Source of the DNA: Cichorium intybus
Lineage: Eukaryota > Streptophyta > Magnoliopsida > Asterales > Asteraceae
Reading direction: 5' to 3'
Length of the DNA: 64,000 bases
NCBI GenBank assembly: GCA_023525715.1
Contig: CM042016.1
Span: 83,333,882-83,397,881, forward strand
Below are positions 32,174 to 43,228 of this stretch, in pieces (position 1 is the first letter of the stretch; each line of letters starts with the position of its first letter). A program made the translations under genes and the position numbers. The notes beneath the pieces were generated by a model. It was not told the origin of the DNA. It did no database searches and worked only from the letters and a program-made list of their open reading frames with translations.

Positions 32174-34004
32174 TGTGACAATTGCCAATTTGGTCAACAA
32201 AAGTCAACCGTAGTCAACCGAAGCGTACGTTAATCCATATGATGAAATGTAATCTTCCATAACCTTTACGATGTATTATTAGATATTATAATACAACGTA
32301 TGCTAATTCAAATCAATTATCGAGTAAACGCTGTAAATGCGGATAATAAACTACAGGAGCGTAAAAATTTGATAATCATATGAATATTATTTTGGGAATA
32401 ATAATATTCATAAAACAATATATTCGTGAATACAAATCCGGGGATATATAGAATGTTGAAAACGGAGTTCGTATGAGAAAGTTACAACAGTTAAATCGTT
32501 GTGAACGAATAAATGTACACAGGTTTAGACCCAAAATACAAAACGTGATGCCTTAAACATCAAAAATGGGATAAAAAAATCATATATTATGAAGCTTAAT
32601 GTTGTCTAGTATTTAATTTCATAGCCAAATATATTTTTCTGCAAAATGCTAAAAATTGCGTATTCGGAAGAATACTGCGCTTAAACGCGTATTTTATCAT
32701 TTAACGAGCTATGACTCAATCTAAATAAATGTTTGCCAATGTTTTTATACATAAGACTTATTTACAAGATCACTTCTCCGAAAACTCATAAAAATACGCT
32801 AAAACGCTTTACGTGTTTCATAAAAACACTTATTTTTATTAGTAGATATTATTTATAAAAACCAACCCACCCCTCCCCCTATCGGCAGCCAAGAGACCCA
32901 AACCATCACACCACAAATCTTGAGGGCACTATTCATGATCTTAAGAGTTAAAGCCTAGAATTGATTTTGTAATAAACAATTATAAGGTAAAAATCTTCCA
33001 TATCTATTATGAATGAAAGCTTCTCATTTGAACACTAATTCACCCAACACACTCTCCTCTCTTCTCTCTAACTCTCCGCTCACCACCACCACTCCATCAC
33101 CCTCGACCACCACAAATAACCGCCAGCCACCACCTCCCACCACCACCGGTCACCATTTTTCATGAGTTTTCAAATCAACTTGGTAAGTTATGTTTACCTA
33201 TTGATTTTAAGACTTTTAGTACCATTTTCATCTCTTTTACACACACTAACATTCACTAAAAACCATTGGATCTTAGTTTTGTCCAACGGTCCTCCGAGCT
33301 CCAAGGCTTGAATCCTCATTTCTGTCGTTAATCTCTCGAGATCAAGCTTGTTTTAAGTCAAAGCACGCTTCAAGGGTGAGTTCATACCCCTCTTTTTCAC
33401 CTTTATTCAAGTTTTAGGGGGAGAATACAATGTTTACACCGTAAAAATTACTATTTACACAAGTTTTTAACTAGTTTTTTTGTAAAACGATTTTTAACAT
33501 TAAATATTGCTTGATCTAAGTTTTACGAACAATATTATATGATATGTTTAAATAAAAACAAAGATATACAAATATAATGTGTGTAAAAGTGCTAGAACTT
33601 CAAAAGAAAACTCACAAAAACAACAACTAGTATAAACTACGTTTTTGTGACCGGAAAAACGATTTTTCTAGCAAAAATGGTTATAACCAAGTTATTACAC
33701 CATTTTTGCGAGAAATATCATAAAAAATGTTGTTTATGAACATCTGAACAAGTTATTTCACATATATTCGTAAATATATGGTTTGTACAACGAAATACTA
33801 AAAATAAACTATTATAGGAATAGTTTATGGATACAAGTGTTACTATGACTATTTGAACAAGACAAAATAATTATATAAAAATATATAATTATTATACATT
33901 ATTACATTATCATGGAAAGAAAAATGATAATGGTAAATACAATGGTTTTTCTTATACAAATATACGTAAACCAGTTGATACATACATTTTTGTGAGATGG
34001 GTCT
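32174..34004 (+). mobile_element. Gypsy-X: long gypsy LTR fragment
   Basis: Begins tgtgacaattgcc at the exact point where Copia-C homology ends; the five bases before it are atttt. AT-rich and non-coding, with a TATA-like ttataaaaacc near 32848 followed by a C-rich leader. It is interrupted at 34004 by Athila-1 (candidate TSD ggtct, 34000-34004); the rest would lie beyond Athila-1, outside the window. LTR identity rests on the terminus and composition only. Confidence 0.5.
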
Positions 34005-34970
34005 TGACACGCCTAGGTCGTCGTGCGGTCAAAAATAAGTAAAACCTCACTCTCACAGGTACAGTGGTAGTCAGGGTCGATCCACAGGAGTTTCGTGGTC
34101 AAGGTAGGCAACAGATTACCAGTTGTAGTGTCACGCTACAACCAGAGGGTCTAGTCTCTACTTCTACCAAAACAATCCAAAAACCAAAATCCAAACAAAA
34201 TCCAATTTCAAGCATAAACTAAATGAAACTTAAACTTAAATCTAATCTAACTTACTTACTGAAATCAGAAATGTAATTCAGAAACAGAAGCAATAAAGAT
34301 CAAGCCAAAAGCAATAAACATCCAAACACAAAAAATACCAAAAACACCATTAAACATGTAACCGAATGATTGATTGCATGAAACTCAGATCCCGAACATC
34401 CAAAACAGTAAACATAAAAATCCAGAAACTTTAACCTAATGCTAATGGTTGTCACACCCAATAACACCAAGCTAAGCTACTAAAACTACTAAACTATAAG
34501 AAAATGAAATGAAGAAACATAAATACCACGAATGGTGACTGAAAACCCAATCTTGGAGTCAAAGAAGCCTTGTATCCACCTTGTGGGTCGTTCCTTTGTT
34601 ACTGATTTCGACCTAGAAGCCAGTATTTATAGTTGTGAAAAATAAGTGGCCGCATCGCGCAACTATGATACCCATGACGCGCGTATAGGGTTATCCCCGT
34701 TTTTTCGGCATTTGAATTCTTCTCATCGCCTCATCGTTAACTCAGCGCGGCGCGCCCTATACTTCCCCGCGATGCGCGTGTGAATTCGACTCTTTTTGTC
34801 CTTATCTCCAAACTTCTTTCATTTTGTACGCATTTAGCCCCTGTTTACATGTTTTCTTTCCAAACAAGCACTGACACAAAAAGTGAGAATACCACAGCAT
34901 ATATGATATAAAATCACCAAGAATAGGGCCTAACAACGACTAAAATACTTGATATTACTAGGCGTTGTCA
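34005..34970 (-). mobile_element. Athila-1 3' LTR
   Basis: 966 bp with the ends TGACACGCC...GGCGTTGTCA. Same LTR type as Athila-E1. Minus TATA box CTATAAATA at 34624-34632. A purine-rich tract on the interior side (34971) shows that it is the 3' LTR of a minus-strand element. Confidence 0.92.
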
Positions 34971-34980
34971 AACACCCCGC
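34971..34980 (-). other. Athila-1 polypurine tract
   Basis: Minus strand GCGGGGTGTT abuts the LTR. Athila-2 has GTGGGGTGTT at the same place (39879-39888). Confidence 0.8.
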
Positions 34981-35963
34981 ACTTGTGCCTTGCTTGTCCC
35001 CAAGCAAGAGAGTTTTTAACAGATTTTAACTAAGACTCAAACAATTTCTGAATGTGTTTAATTTCAAAGCTTATTGCCCTAGGAGTTAGATTGAAATAGT
35101 TTGTGAAAACATAACCAGAGTATCCTTTGGAATTCACGACTTTCTAAAGAACCCTTGATTACAAATTTTCTGTCCACAATGAAGTGTACGTACTTATTCA
35201 GATTCTAAAGACCATTAAAGAACTGTCCATGTTTCGATGTTGTCCGTGTAGCGAGCTTTCAGAAATACCATCCCAAACCAGATGATCTTAGGTGGTAAGG
35301 TGCATAAGTGCATCTTCGAGGCCACCCTTTTCGGACCTACCGGCTCGAACAACAAAGGCCACTGATTGACAGTCCCCTCCTAAATTCCAATCATTAAATA
35401 CTCCAATCTTCTAACTCCTAAAACTCAACTTATTTGACTAAACTCATAGCATGATAACAACTAAACATTATTTCTTGAAAAATAACAATGCTATAAACAT
35501 TCACAAACTATTCTTTTCAAAATTACAATCTAATAAAAATTTTGAAAAATCGCTAAAAATTTTAAAATTTGATCATTTCCCGCAAAAAATCAAAAACACT
35601 CTTTCGAACGTCCACACCCCACACTTAAAACCGTACAACGTCCCCGTTGTACACCAAAACATTTCAAAATGAGGGAGAAATAGTTACCCCTTAGACGGTA
35701 GACTGCTTGATGGTACTTGGTTGTCACAGGTACAAAAACACGAACATTTCTCTGATTCAAAATTCAGGAGTTGTAGCACAACAATAAAACACGCCGGTGA
35801 TCATGGGAAGTGGCGGGGGCACGGTGCCCCCACACTTGCCTGAAACAACTCCTACACGGACTCTCCATTTAGGTATTACATGCATCACTCACAAAACATT
35901 AAATGCAACATAAACAAACAAATACTAAAATGAAATAAAGACAAACACAAAAATCAGATAGTG
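34981..35963 (-). other. Athila-1 3' untranslated region
   Basis: About 1 kb between ORF-1 and the LTR. Highly similar to 39889-41000 in Athila-2. AT-rich, no coding potential. Confidence 0.75.
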
Positions 35964-37205
35964 TCATAGGTACGGTACATATATCCCAAAAGTAAAGAAA
36001 AGTACATCAATCGTCCCTGGTGGCCTGGAAGGACCTGCCTCATGATCGTGTGCTCGGGCCGGGAATGGTCGGGGGTGTCGTCCCTGCTGAGAGGCCATCT
36101 CCAATAAGACCTCCCCAATCCACTCCAGCTGATCCTCAATCCTGGCAACCCTGCCTTCCAATCGTCGGAGAGCTGTCGTCTCCTCCTGCTGTGGTTGTGC
36201 TGGTGGGTCTGGTGGTGTAGCAACTCTCTGGCGACGCCTCGGTGGTCTCTCCTCCTGAGCATGGGCTGGTCGAGGTGCCCTCGGTGCCTCCGTCGCTACC
36301 CTCACATATCGCCCCTCCTGTGGCTGATGGATAAGGTGCATGTTCTCAAAAGCTCGCGCTGATGTGTGCAAAGGGGGTATCGTCGTCAAAGTATCGATGG
36401 TCGCGGCAGTGAGCAACCCATAAGATCGGTCCAGGCAGGTAATGTAGTGCCTACCGGCCAAAGGACGACTGGCTGACACACCCGCAGCTCGGGTGGATAG
36501 GGAGATCTCCAGGGCATATAGTAGATGGAGAAACCTGGTGGGGTCGAGGAGCACCCATATGTATGTCATGTCCTCGCCGGACACCTTCTCACCCCCGTGC
36601 TTCTGCATAACAGAAGTGGAGATGATGCGGTGCATGAGTCGGTGAAGCGGGTTGCGGAGTTGGCTCTCCTTGGCCGACCCCCCCTCAAAATGGACATTGG
36701 ACAACGCGGCCCAAATGACTGCATTGGCATCCCACGCGGGCTGCCCCTAGATATACGCCCGAAGGAAAGGTGTAAAATGGCTACTCTCGAGCTCCTCATC
36801 TGTATATATCCCTGTGCGTCTCCCAAACTCCCAGAGACTACACTCCCTACTGACTCCCCCCAACCTGAAGCTGACCAGGCTGGACCGAACCTCTTGCAAG
36901 GCTGGTGCGTAGTGGACTGTGGAAAGGAACTCCAGAAGAAGCTCCGTGTATACGATGTCGTCTTGGTTGGCCATAAGCCTATCCCAGCCGCGGCATGTGA
37001 ACGTAAATTCTCCAGCGGACCAGGTGTGGTGGAGAAAGGGCTCGATCTCGGCCCACAGTCCGGCCTCTATAAGAATGTCCCTGCCTAAAATCGTCGCATC
37101 GAGAATCCGACGAGCGATCAACGCGTCCCTCCGCTGTGTATACTCAACTAAACTCTCTAAAATATCGGGAAACTGGAGAAATGGATGGTTGCGCCTGAAG
37201 GCCAT
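35964..37205 (-). pseudogene. Athila-1 ORF-1 (env-position protein), one stop
   Basis: One frame of ~413 codons from ATG 37205, broken by a single TAG at 36747-36749. It resembles the Athila ORF-1 proteins encoded between pol and the 3' LTR. Conserved blocks: an N-terminal FLQFPDILESLVEYTQRRDALIARR-like helix, GWDRLMANQDDIVYTELLLEF, FRLGGVSRECSLWEFGRR, NPLHRLMHRI, and WVLLDPTRFLHLLYAL. Then a Pro/Arg-rich linker and a C-terminal coiled coil (LRRLEGRVARIEDQLEW). No signal peptide or clear transmembrane segment, so 'env-like' is by position only. The 3' splice acceptor signature TTTGTGCAG directly precedes the ATG. Function unknown. Confidence 0.8.
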
Positions 37206-37530
37206 CTGCACAAACAAACAAACCACACAAAACAAAAACTTTTGCAAAATAAGTCCTTTTGTCTTCCCCACCGAACCGCGGCACGGCGCGCCGAGCTGCT
37301 GTTTCGAAATCCAAACCCCAAATCGATGATTTTCACCTGTTAACTCAATCCAACACCACTACAAGGTAGCCTAAGCACCGACTAGCCCCTCTAGGGTGAT
37401 TATTTTGCAAACAAAACACCCTACGAGCCAGCATTGCCGATTTCTAAATTTTTCTGTTTTTGGAGAAATCAATCAATTTCATGGCCTAATTGCTTGTTCT
37501 ATTGAGTAAAATGAGGTTAGAAAGACATAC
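37206..37530 (-). other. candidate 5'-UTR intron of Athila-1 ORF-1
   Basis: The minus strand shows a donor GAG|GTATGT at 37531/37530 and a T-rich acceptor ...GTTTGTGCAG ending at 37206, immediately before ATG 37205. Length 325 bp. Athila-2 has a matching donor (AAG|GTACGT at 42804). A second donor-like AAG|GTATGT lies upstream near 37640. Confidence 0.5.
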
Positions 37531-37863
37531 CTCGATCGTAGGAATCGAATACACGAGAAAAGCACGAGACACAAGTTGGTTGATCGGAGCTTTGAGGCGC
37601 GGCATGGGTTTTTTGTGCGTGCGATGAATGAAAGTGACATACCTTATAAAGAGAGTCGGTCCGATCGTTTCCCGTGGCGCGGGTAAGAGCATGCCGCGGT
37701 ACGCATGTCCCCAAATCAACCCCTGCGCATCGGGTTGTTTTGCGATCCCGCGTCGCGCCAAACGCCATACCGCGGTGCGGTCTTCAATTTTTCCAAACTC
37801 CTTCGTGTGACCCCACACTTGTCTCGAACCAATAACACCTACAACGATGATGATAATATCTTC
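37531..37863 (-). other. Athila-1 non-coding region upstream of ORF-1
   Basis: GC-rich stretch with CGCG-containing words and a TATA-like CTTTATAAGG at about 37640-37650, homologous to 42805-43165. Not coding in a consistent frame in both copies. Confidence 0.5.
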
Positions 37864-38745
37864 CTAATTACTCCTAAAAAATATAGTACTGAACCTATAA
37901 GGATGGGTTGCTTCCCAACAAGCGCTAAATTTAACGTCTTCAGCCAGACGGGAAGTCCTTCTACAGCTACGGTGGATAACTGGATCGTATGCATTCTTCC
38001 TTCGCTGATTTTCAGTCACTACCGTCCCTTTGTTGACCCACTGCTCCTCAAACTTTCCTGGGTCGAATGGCTTGCCGGTTCTCCTGCTGCTGCCCGGTCG
38101 CCGTCTTCCGATGATTTCCCGCGAGTGCTTGGAGGTAGCTTTGAACCTCCAAGCTCGATCCTTCCTTCTATATTTCTTCAAGATTACCGGTTTGACGTAG
38201 AGCGTCCCCAATGCTGCTCCCAGTAGTTGTTTTGCGCCTCGTTTGTTGCTCACATATTGCGTGTTATCTTCAGTTTGCAATTTTGGCTTGCAATACCAAT
38301 AAAGATTTTCCAATCGAATGGGATCGGAAGGTAACATATCGGGATGCTTCCATATGTCCTCATTTATGGTATTGATTGCATCTAATTTTCCATTCATGAA
38401 TGGATCATGGGTGGCGATAAAATCATGTTTATTGTTTTCAAAAACCAACTCGTCGGCATCATCTTCTGGATCATCGTCCAACAGGTGGATCGGAACCAAA
38501 AATGAGCGACTGGTTTCATCTAGTGGTGGTATAAAGTCACCCATCACCAGATCCTTATTTTCAAAATGCTCAAAATTTTCAAACTTTTCAGGAATTGTTG
38601 GGCTGAGGTCTGTACTGTCACTAACAGCCTCCTCCTCAACATCCTCATCAACTAGATTGTCCGGTGATGGTATGGATTCACTCATCACCAGATCAACATT
38701 ATCAACATTTTCAAAAATATCAAAAGCTATTGAGTCAGGGGTAGT
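37864..38745 (-). pseudogene. Athila-1 gag-like ORF, C-terminal part
   Basis: Open frame entered at 38745 from the N-terminal part at 60671-60953 once Athila-2 is removed; the codon phase is kept exactly (..PEP joined to TTPDS..). The protein is acidic (repeated LVMGDFIPP / DNLVDEDVEEE) and then basic near the end (KYRRKDRAWRFKATSKHSREI, GKPFDPGKFEE). The PFDPG block and layout match the NA-F protein. No protease, RT or integrase motifs. The conserved Athila motif follows at once, so pol is absent rather than interrupted. The listed ORF reads through that motif; the true end is probably near 37960. Confidence 0.7.
37905..37950 (-). other. conserved Athila motif downstream of the gag/pol end
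   Basis: Minus strand contains CTGGCTGAAGACGTTAAA, then TTAGCGCTTGTTGGG and AAGCAACCC. The same block is at 43169-43214 (Athila-2) and 56018-56050 (NA-F). It marks the boundary between the gag-side ORF and the 3' half. Confidence 0.8.
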
Positions 38746-39878
38746 TGACATCGCAGCGCTCGTCATGCGGTCAAAAATAAAAAAACCTCACTCTCACTTA
38801 GCACAGTGGAAGTTAGGGTCGATCCACAGGAGTTACGTGGTCGAGACAGGTGATAGATTACCAACTACAGTGTCACACTACAATCAGAGAACCTAGTTCC
38901 TAGCTTTTGACAACTAAACCCTAAAGAGCATAAAGTACAATAATCTAAACAATCATGAACCAAACTATCAACCAAATCGATAACTAACCCTAATTGGTCA
39001 CTGAAATCAGAAATGGAATTCAGTACAATCAAGGTCAAACCAATATCAAATACAATCTAAACATCCAACTTTCATTCACAAGCATAAACACCGAAAATAA
39101 GGCAAATAACATAAACCAAATCAAATATGAACTAAGCTAAACTAAACCAAATTTACTTGCTGATTCCAAAAGTACATTCCAGAGAAATCAGAAGCAAATA
39201 CAATCCCAAAACATCCACACACGCATTCAACATTAACCATACCGAAAAAGTGCAATATACTTGAACGAATGATTACTTTGATAAACCAAAAACCAAATCA
39301 GATCTAAAGGTTTGAAAACAGTAAACAACTATCTAAAATCAGTAGCAAAGACTTAATGCCACTGGTTGTCACTCCCAAGGACATTAGCCAACTATCACTA
39401 ATTATTTACTAAGTGAAAATTAAAACTAAAAACATTAAATTACCAAATGATGGTTTCAGAAGCTAAATCTCGGAGTCAAAGAGCCTTGGGGGTCGATTTT
39501 ACACCAGGTCTTCGCTAGTTTTTTCGACCTAAAAGCCTCTATTTATAGTTGCAAAAATCTCGAGACCGCACCGCGCGTTAATGAATCCCGCGTCGTGTGT
39601 AGGGGTTTATCCCCGTATCTTCGGAATTTGAATGTTTTCCACCGCCTCATCACCGCGTCGCGCCTTGATGATTTCCGCGGCACGCATACGTATTTTCCTG
39701 ATTTTGCCTTGATCTTCAAACTTCTTCCAAATTGCACGCTTTTAGTCAATGTTTTCATTATTTCTTTCCAAACAAGTGCTGGCACGAAAAGTGAGAATAC
39801 CACGATGTATATGATATAAATTCACTAAGAATAGGGCTCAACAACGACTAAAATATATGATATTACTAGGCGTTGTCA
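38746..39878 (-). mobile_element. Athila-2 3' LTR
   Basis: 1133 bp from TGACATCGCAGCG to CTAGGCGTTGTCA (plus strand). A second LTR subtype, homologous to but distinct from Athila-1/E1. Minus TATA box CTATAAATAGAGG at 39540-39548. The partner is the truncated LTR at 59875-60670. Confidence 0.92.
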
Positions 39879-41289
39879 AACACCCCACACTTGTGCCTTG
39901 CTTGTCCCCAAGCAAGAGAGTTTTTAATAGATTTTAACTAAGATTCAAGCAATTTTTGACTGTGTTCAGTTTCAAAGCTTATACCCTTATGAGTTAGAGT
40001 GGAATAGTTCGTGAAAACATAATCGGAATGTTCTTTGGAATTCATGGCTTTCTAGAGAACACTTGATTACAAATTTTCTGTCCACAATGAAGTGTACGTA
40101 CTCATTCAGATTTTAAAGGCCATTAAAGAATTGTCCATGACTTTCGATGTTGTCCGTGTAGCGAGCTTTTGGAAATACCATCCCAGACCAGACGATCTTA
40201 GGTGGTAAGGTGCATAAATGCCTCTTCGAGGCCATCCCTTTTGGACCTACCGGCTCGAACAACAAAGGCCACGGATTGACATTTCCTTCCTAAATTCCAA
40301 TCCTAAAACAGTCTAATCTTCTAATTCCTAAAACTCAACTTATTTGACTCAACTAATAGCATGATCACAACTAAACAGTATTTCTTAAAAAATGTCAGTG
40401 CTATAAACAATCACAAACTATTCATTTCAAAATTATAATCTAGTAAAAATTTTGAAAATGTTGCTAAAATTTTGAAAATCGGTCATTTCTCGCAAAAATT
40501 TCAAAAAACTACTCTTTTGACCGTCCACACCCTACACTTAAAACCGTACAACGTTCCCGTTGTACATAAAATAGATTCAAAACAAGGGAGAAAGATTTAC
40601 CCCTATGGACGGTAGATCGTTTGGTTGGTACTCGGTATCACAGGTACAAAATACGAACAAAAAAGTCCTCGATTTCGCGTTCTGGAGTTGTAGCGCAACA
40701 GTGAACATGCCGGTAGTCAAAGCAAGTGGAGGGGGCACGGTGACCCTACACTTGCTTGAAACAACTCCTCCAATTTTTGGTAACTCATGCAAGACTCAAA
40801 AAAACATCAAATGCAAACAGACAAACGAATAAAATATAAACAAACACAAAATAGTAATGTCATAGGTACAGTACAGATATCCAAAAAGACAAAGAAAATA
40901 CATCAATCGCCACCTGGTGGCCTGGAAGAACCGGCCTCATGATCATGAGCTTGGGCTGGGAATGGTCGGGGGCGCTGTCCTTGTGCTGATACAAGCTGTA
41001 AATCGCTTGGTTGGTACTCGGTATCACTGGTACAAAATACGAACAAAAAAGTCCTCGATTTCGCGTTCTGGAGTTGTAGCGCAACAGTGAATACGCCGGT
41101 AGTCAAAGCAAGTGGAGGGGGCACGGTGACCCTACACTTGCTTGAAACAACTCCTCCAATTTTTGGTAACTCATGCAAGACTCAAAAAAAACATCAAATG
41201 CAAACAGACAAACGAATAAAATATAAACAAACACAAAATAGTAATGTCATAGGTACAGTACAGATATCCAAAAAGACAAAGAAAATACA
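39879..41289 (-). other. Athila-2 3' untranslated region
   Basis: Polypurine tract GTGGGGTGTT at 39879-39888, then ~1.4 kb non-coding. The distal part is duplicated (see 40621-41387). Confidence 0.75.
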
Positions 41290-41387
41290 TCAATCGCCAC
41301 CTGGTGGCATGGAAGAACCGGCCTCATGATCGTGAGCTCGGGCTAGGAATGGTCGGGGGCGCTGTCCTTGTGCTGATACAAGCTGTA
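40621..41387. repeat. tandem duplication, ~381-bp unit
   Basis: 40621-41000 and 41007-41387 are nearly identical, offset 386 bp, and separated by the 6-base 'aatcgc' joint. The unit spans the last ~30 codons of ORF-1 plus its 3' UTR. Athila-1 has a single copy, so the duplication is private to Athila-2. Confidence 0.92.
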
Positions 41388-42479
41388 AAAGTACCTCTCT
41401 GATCCACTCCAGCTGGTCCTCCATCCTGGCGACTCGATCCTGCAATCGCCTTAGCTCGGTCGCCTCCTACTGCTGTGGTGCCGGCTCTGCTGGTGCTGGT
41501 GCTGCCGGTCTCCGGCGTCTCCTACCCGGCTGGGCATATGCTGGCTGAGGGTCTTGGGGTGCCTCAGTCGCCACCCTCACAAACTGGCCCGGGCGCTGCT
41601 GCTCAATAAGCCCCATCTTCTCTAGGGCTCGCGCCGTAGTGCGAACTGGAGGTAAAGCGGTCAAGGATACCACAACCGGAGCAGTAAGAATCTGGTACGA
41701 ATAGGCCAAGCGGGTGACGAAATACCCACGGCCCAGAGGACTGCTGGCTGACGCCCCCGTCGCACGGGTGGAAAGAGAGACAGTTAGGGCGAACAGGAGG
41801 TGAAGGAACCTGGAGGGGTCAAGGAGCACCCAAAGATACGTCATGTCCTCGCCGGACGCCTTCTTGCCCCCTCCCTATGCATGATGGAGGTGGAGACGAT
41901 GCGGTGCATGAGTCGGTGAAGTGGATCGCGAAGATGGCTCTCTCTGGATGTCCCCGCCTCATAGAATACATTGGACAATGGTGCCCAAACCTCCATATTG
42001 GCGGCCCTCTCGAGCTGCCCCTGAATGCACGCACCCATGAACTGCGTGTAGTGGCGGTGCTAGAGATCCGCCTCTGTGTAGATTCTGGTGCGCCTCCCAA
42101 ACTCCCAGAGGTTGCACTCCCTGTTCACACCCCCCAATCTAAACCGTACCAGCCTGGAACGGGCCTCCTGAGAACCCGGTGCAAAACGGACAGTAGATAG
42201 GAACTCCAACAGAAGCTCGGTATATACTATATCATCCTGGGTGGCCATGAGCCTGTCCCAGCCTCGGCATGTGAACCTGGCCTCTCCATCAACCCATGTA
42301 CGGTGCAAGAATGGCTCGATTTTTCCCCAAAGCCCAGCATCTCGCAGAATGTCCCAATCGATAATCGTCGCCTTGAGAACCCGGCGACCAATGAGGGCAT
42401 CCCTCTGTGAAATATACTCCACTGAACTGTCCAGCTCAGCGGGGAACTGAAGAAACTGGTGGTCTAATCTGAACGACAA
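41290..42479 (-). pseudogene. Athila-2 ORF-1 (env-position protein), damaged
   Basis: Homologue of Athila-1 ORF-1. The start ATG is TTG (42479-42477) and the acceptor AG before it is AA. A stop follows RIYTEADL near 42057-42059, the frame shifts near 41842, and a TAG breaks the region before the coiled coil near 41465-41467. Conserved blocks remain clear (GWDRLMATQDDIVYTELLLE, FRLGGVNRECNLWEFGRR, LHRLMHRIVSTS, WVLLDPSRFLHLLFAL). The coiled-coil tail is encoded in the repeat unit next to 41387. Confidence 0.8.
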
Positions 42480-43168
42480 TTGCACAAAAGGAAAAATTTT
42501 GCAATTTAGGTCCTTTTCTTCCCCACCGCACCGCGGCGCGGCCCAAGAACCAGGGCGCGTCGCGCCGAGCGGCTGTTTCCAATTCCAAATCCAAACTCAC
42601 GATTTAACCTGTTTAAACTCAATCCAAATACTCTACAAGGTAGCCTAAGTGCCGATTAACTCATCTAGGGTCATTATTTGGCAAAATAAACACCCTACGA
42701 GTCAGCATTGACGATTTCTAAGTTTTTGAGTTTTTGGAGAAATCAACCAAATCAACTGCCTAATCACTAGTTTTAACAAGTAAAAGCTAGTTAGAATGAC
42801 GTACCTTGGTAGTAGGAATGAAATGAGCAAGAAAAAAACACGAGAAATTTTCGATGATCAGAGCTCCGAGGCGTGGTGTGTGTGAATAGTGTCGCGGCTT
42901 ACCTTAATATCGAAGGAATCCGACCGATCAATTCCTGTGGCGCGGGTATGAGCGAACCGCGGCATGCGTGCTCCCAAATCAACCCCTGCGCATCAGGCTG
43001 GTTTACGATCATGCGGCGCGCAATTTTCCTGACAGCGGCGCGGTCATTAAAAATTCAACTTTCTTCAAAACAACCCCACACTTGCCTTGGACCAATAATA
43101 CCTGCAAATGACGATGATATAATTTCCTAATTACTCCTAAAAATACAGTACCTAACCTATGAAAAGAT
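42480..43168 (-). other. Athila-2 non-coding region upstream of ORF-1
   Basis: Homologous to 37206-37863. Keeps donor-like sites AAG|GTACGT (about 42804) and AAG|GTAAGC (about 42905), but the acceptor at 42480-42481 is mutated to AA. GC-rich CGCG words. Confidence 0.5.
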
Positions 43169-43214
43169 GGGTTGCCTCCCAACAAGCGCTAAGTTTAACG
43201 TCTTCAGCCAGACG
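43169..43214 (-). other. conserved Athila motif (Athila-2 copy)
   Basis: Minus strand CTGGCTGAAGACGTTAAA, CTTAGCGCTTGTTGGG and AGGCAACCC. Located 15 bp beyond the end of the gag-protease frame. Confidence 0.85.
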
Positions 43215-43228
43215 TGCTGTTCCTTCTC

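Noticed and set aside
35400..35690. Short plus-strand ORF of 73 codons
   Set aside because: Low-complexity A/T-rich 3' UTR of Athila-1; not conserved as a frame in Athila-2.
37864..38766. Gene starting at 38766
   Set aside because: The first seven codons are Athila-2 LTR sequence; the real upstream exon-like continuation is at 60671.
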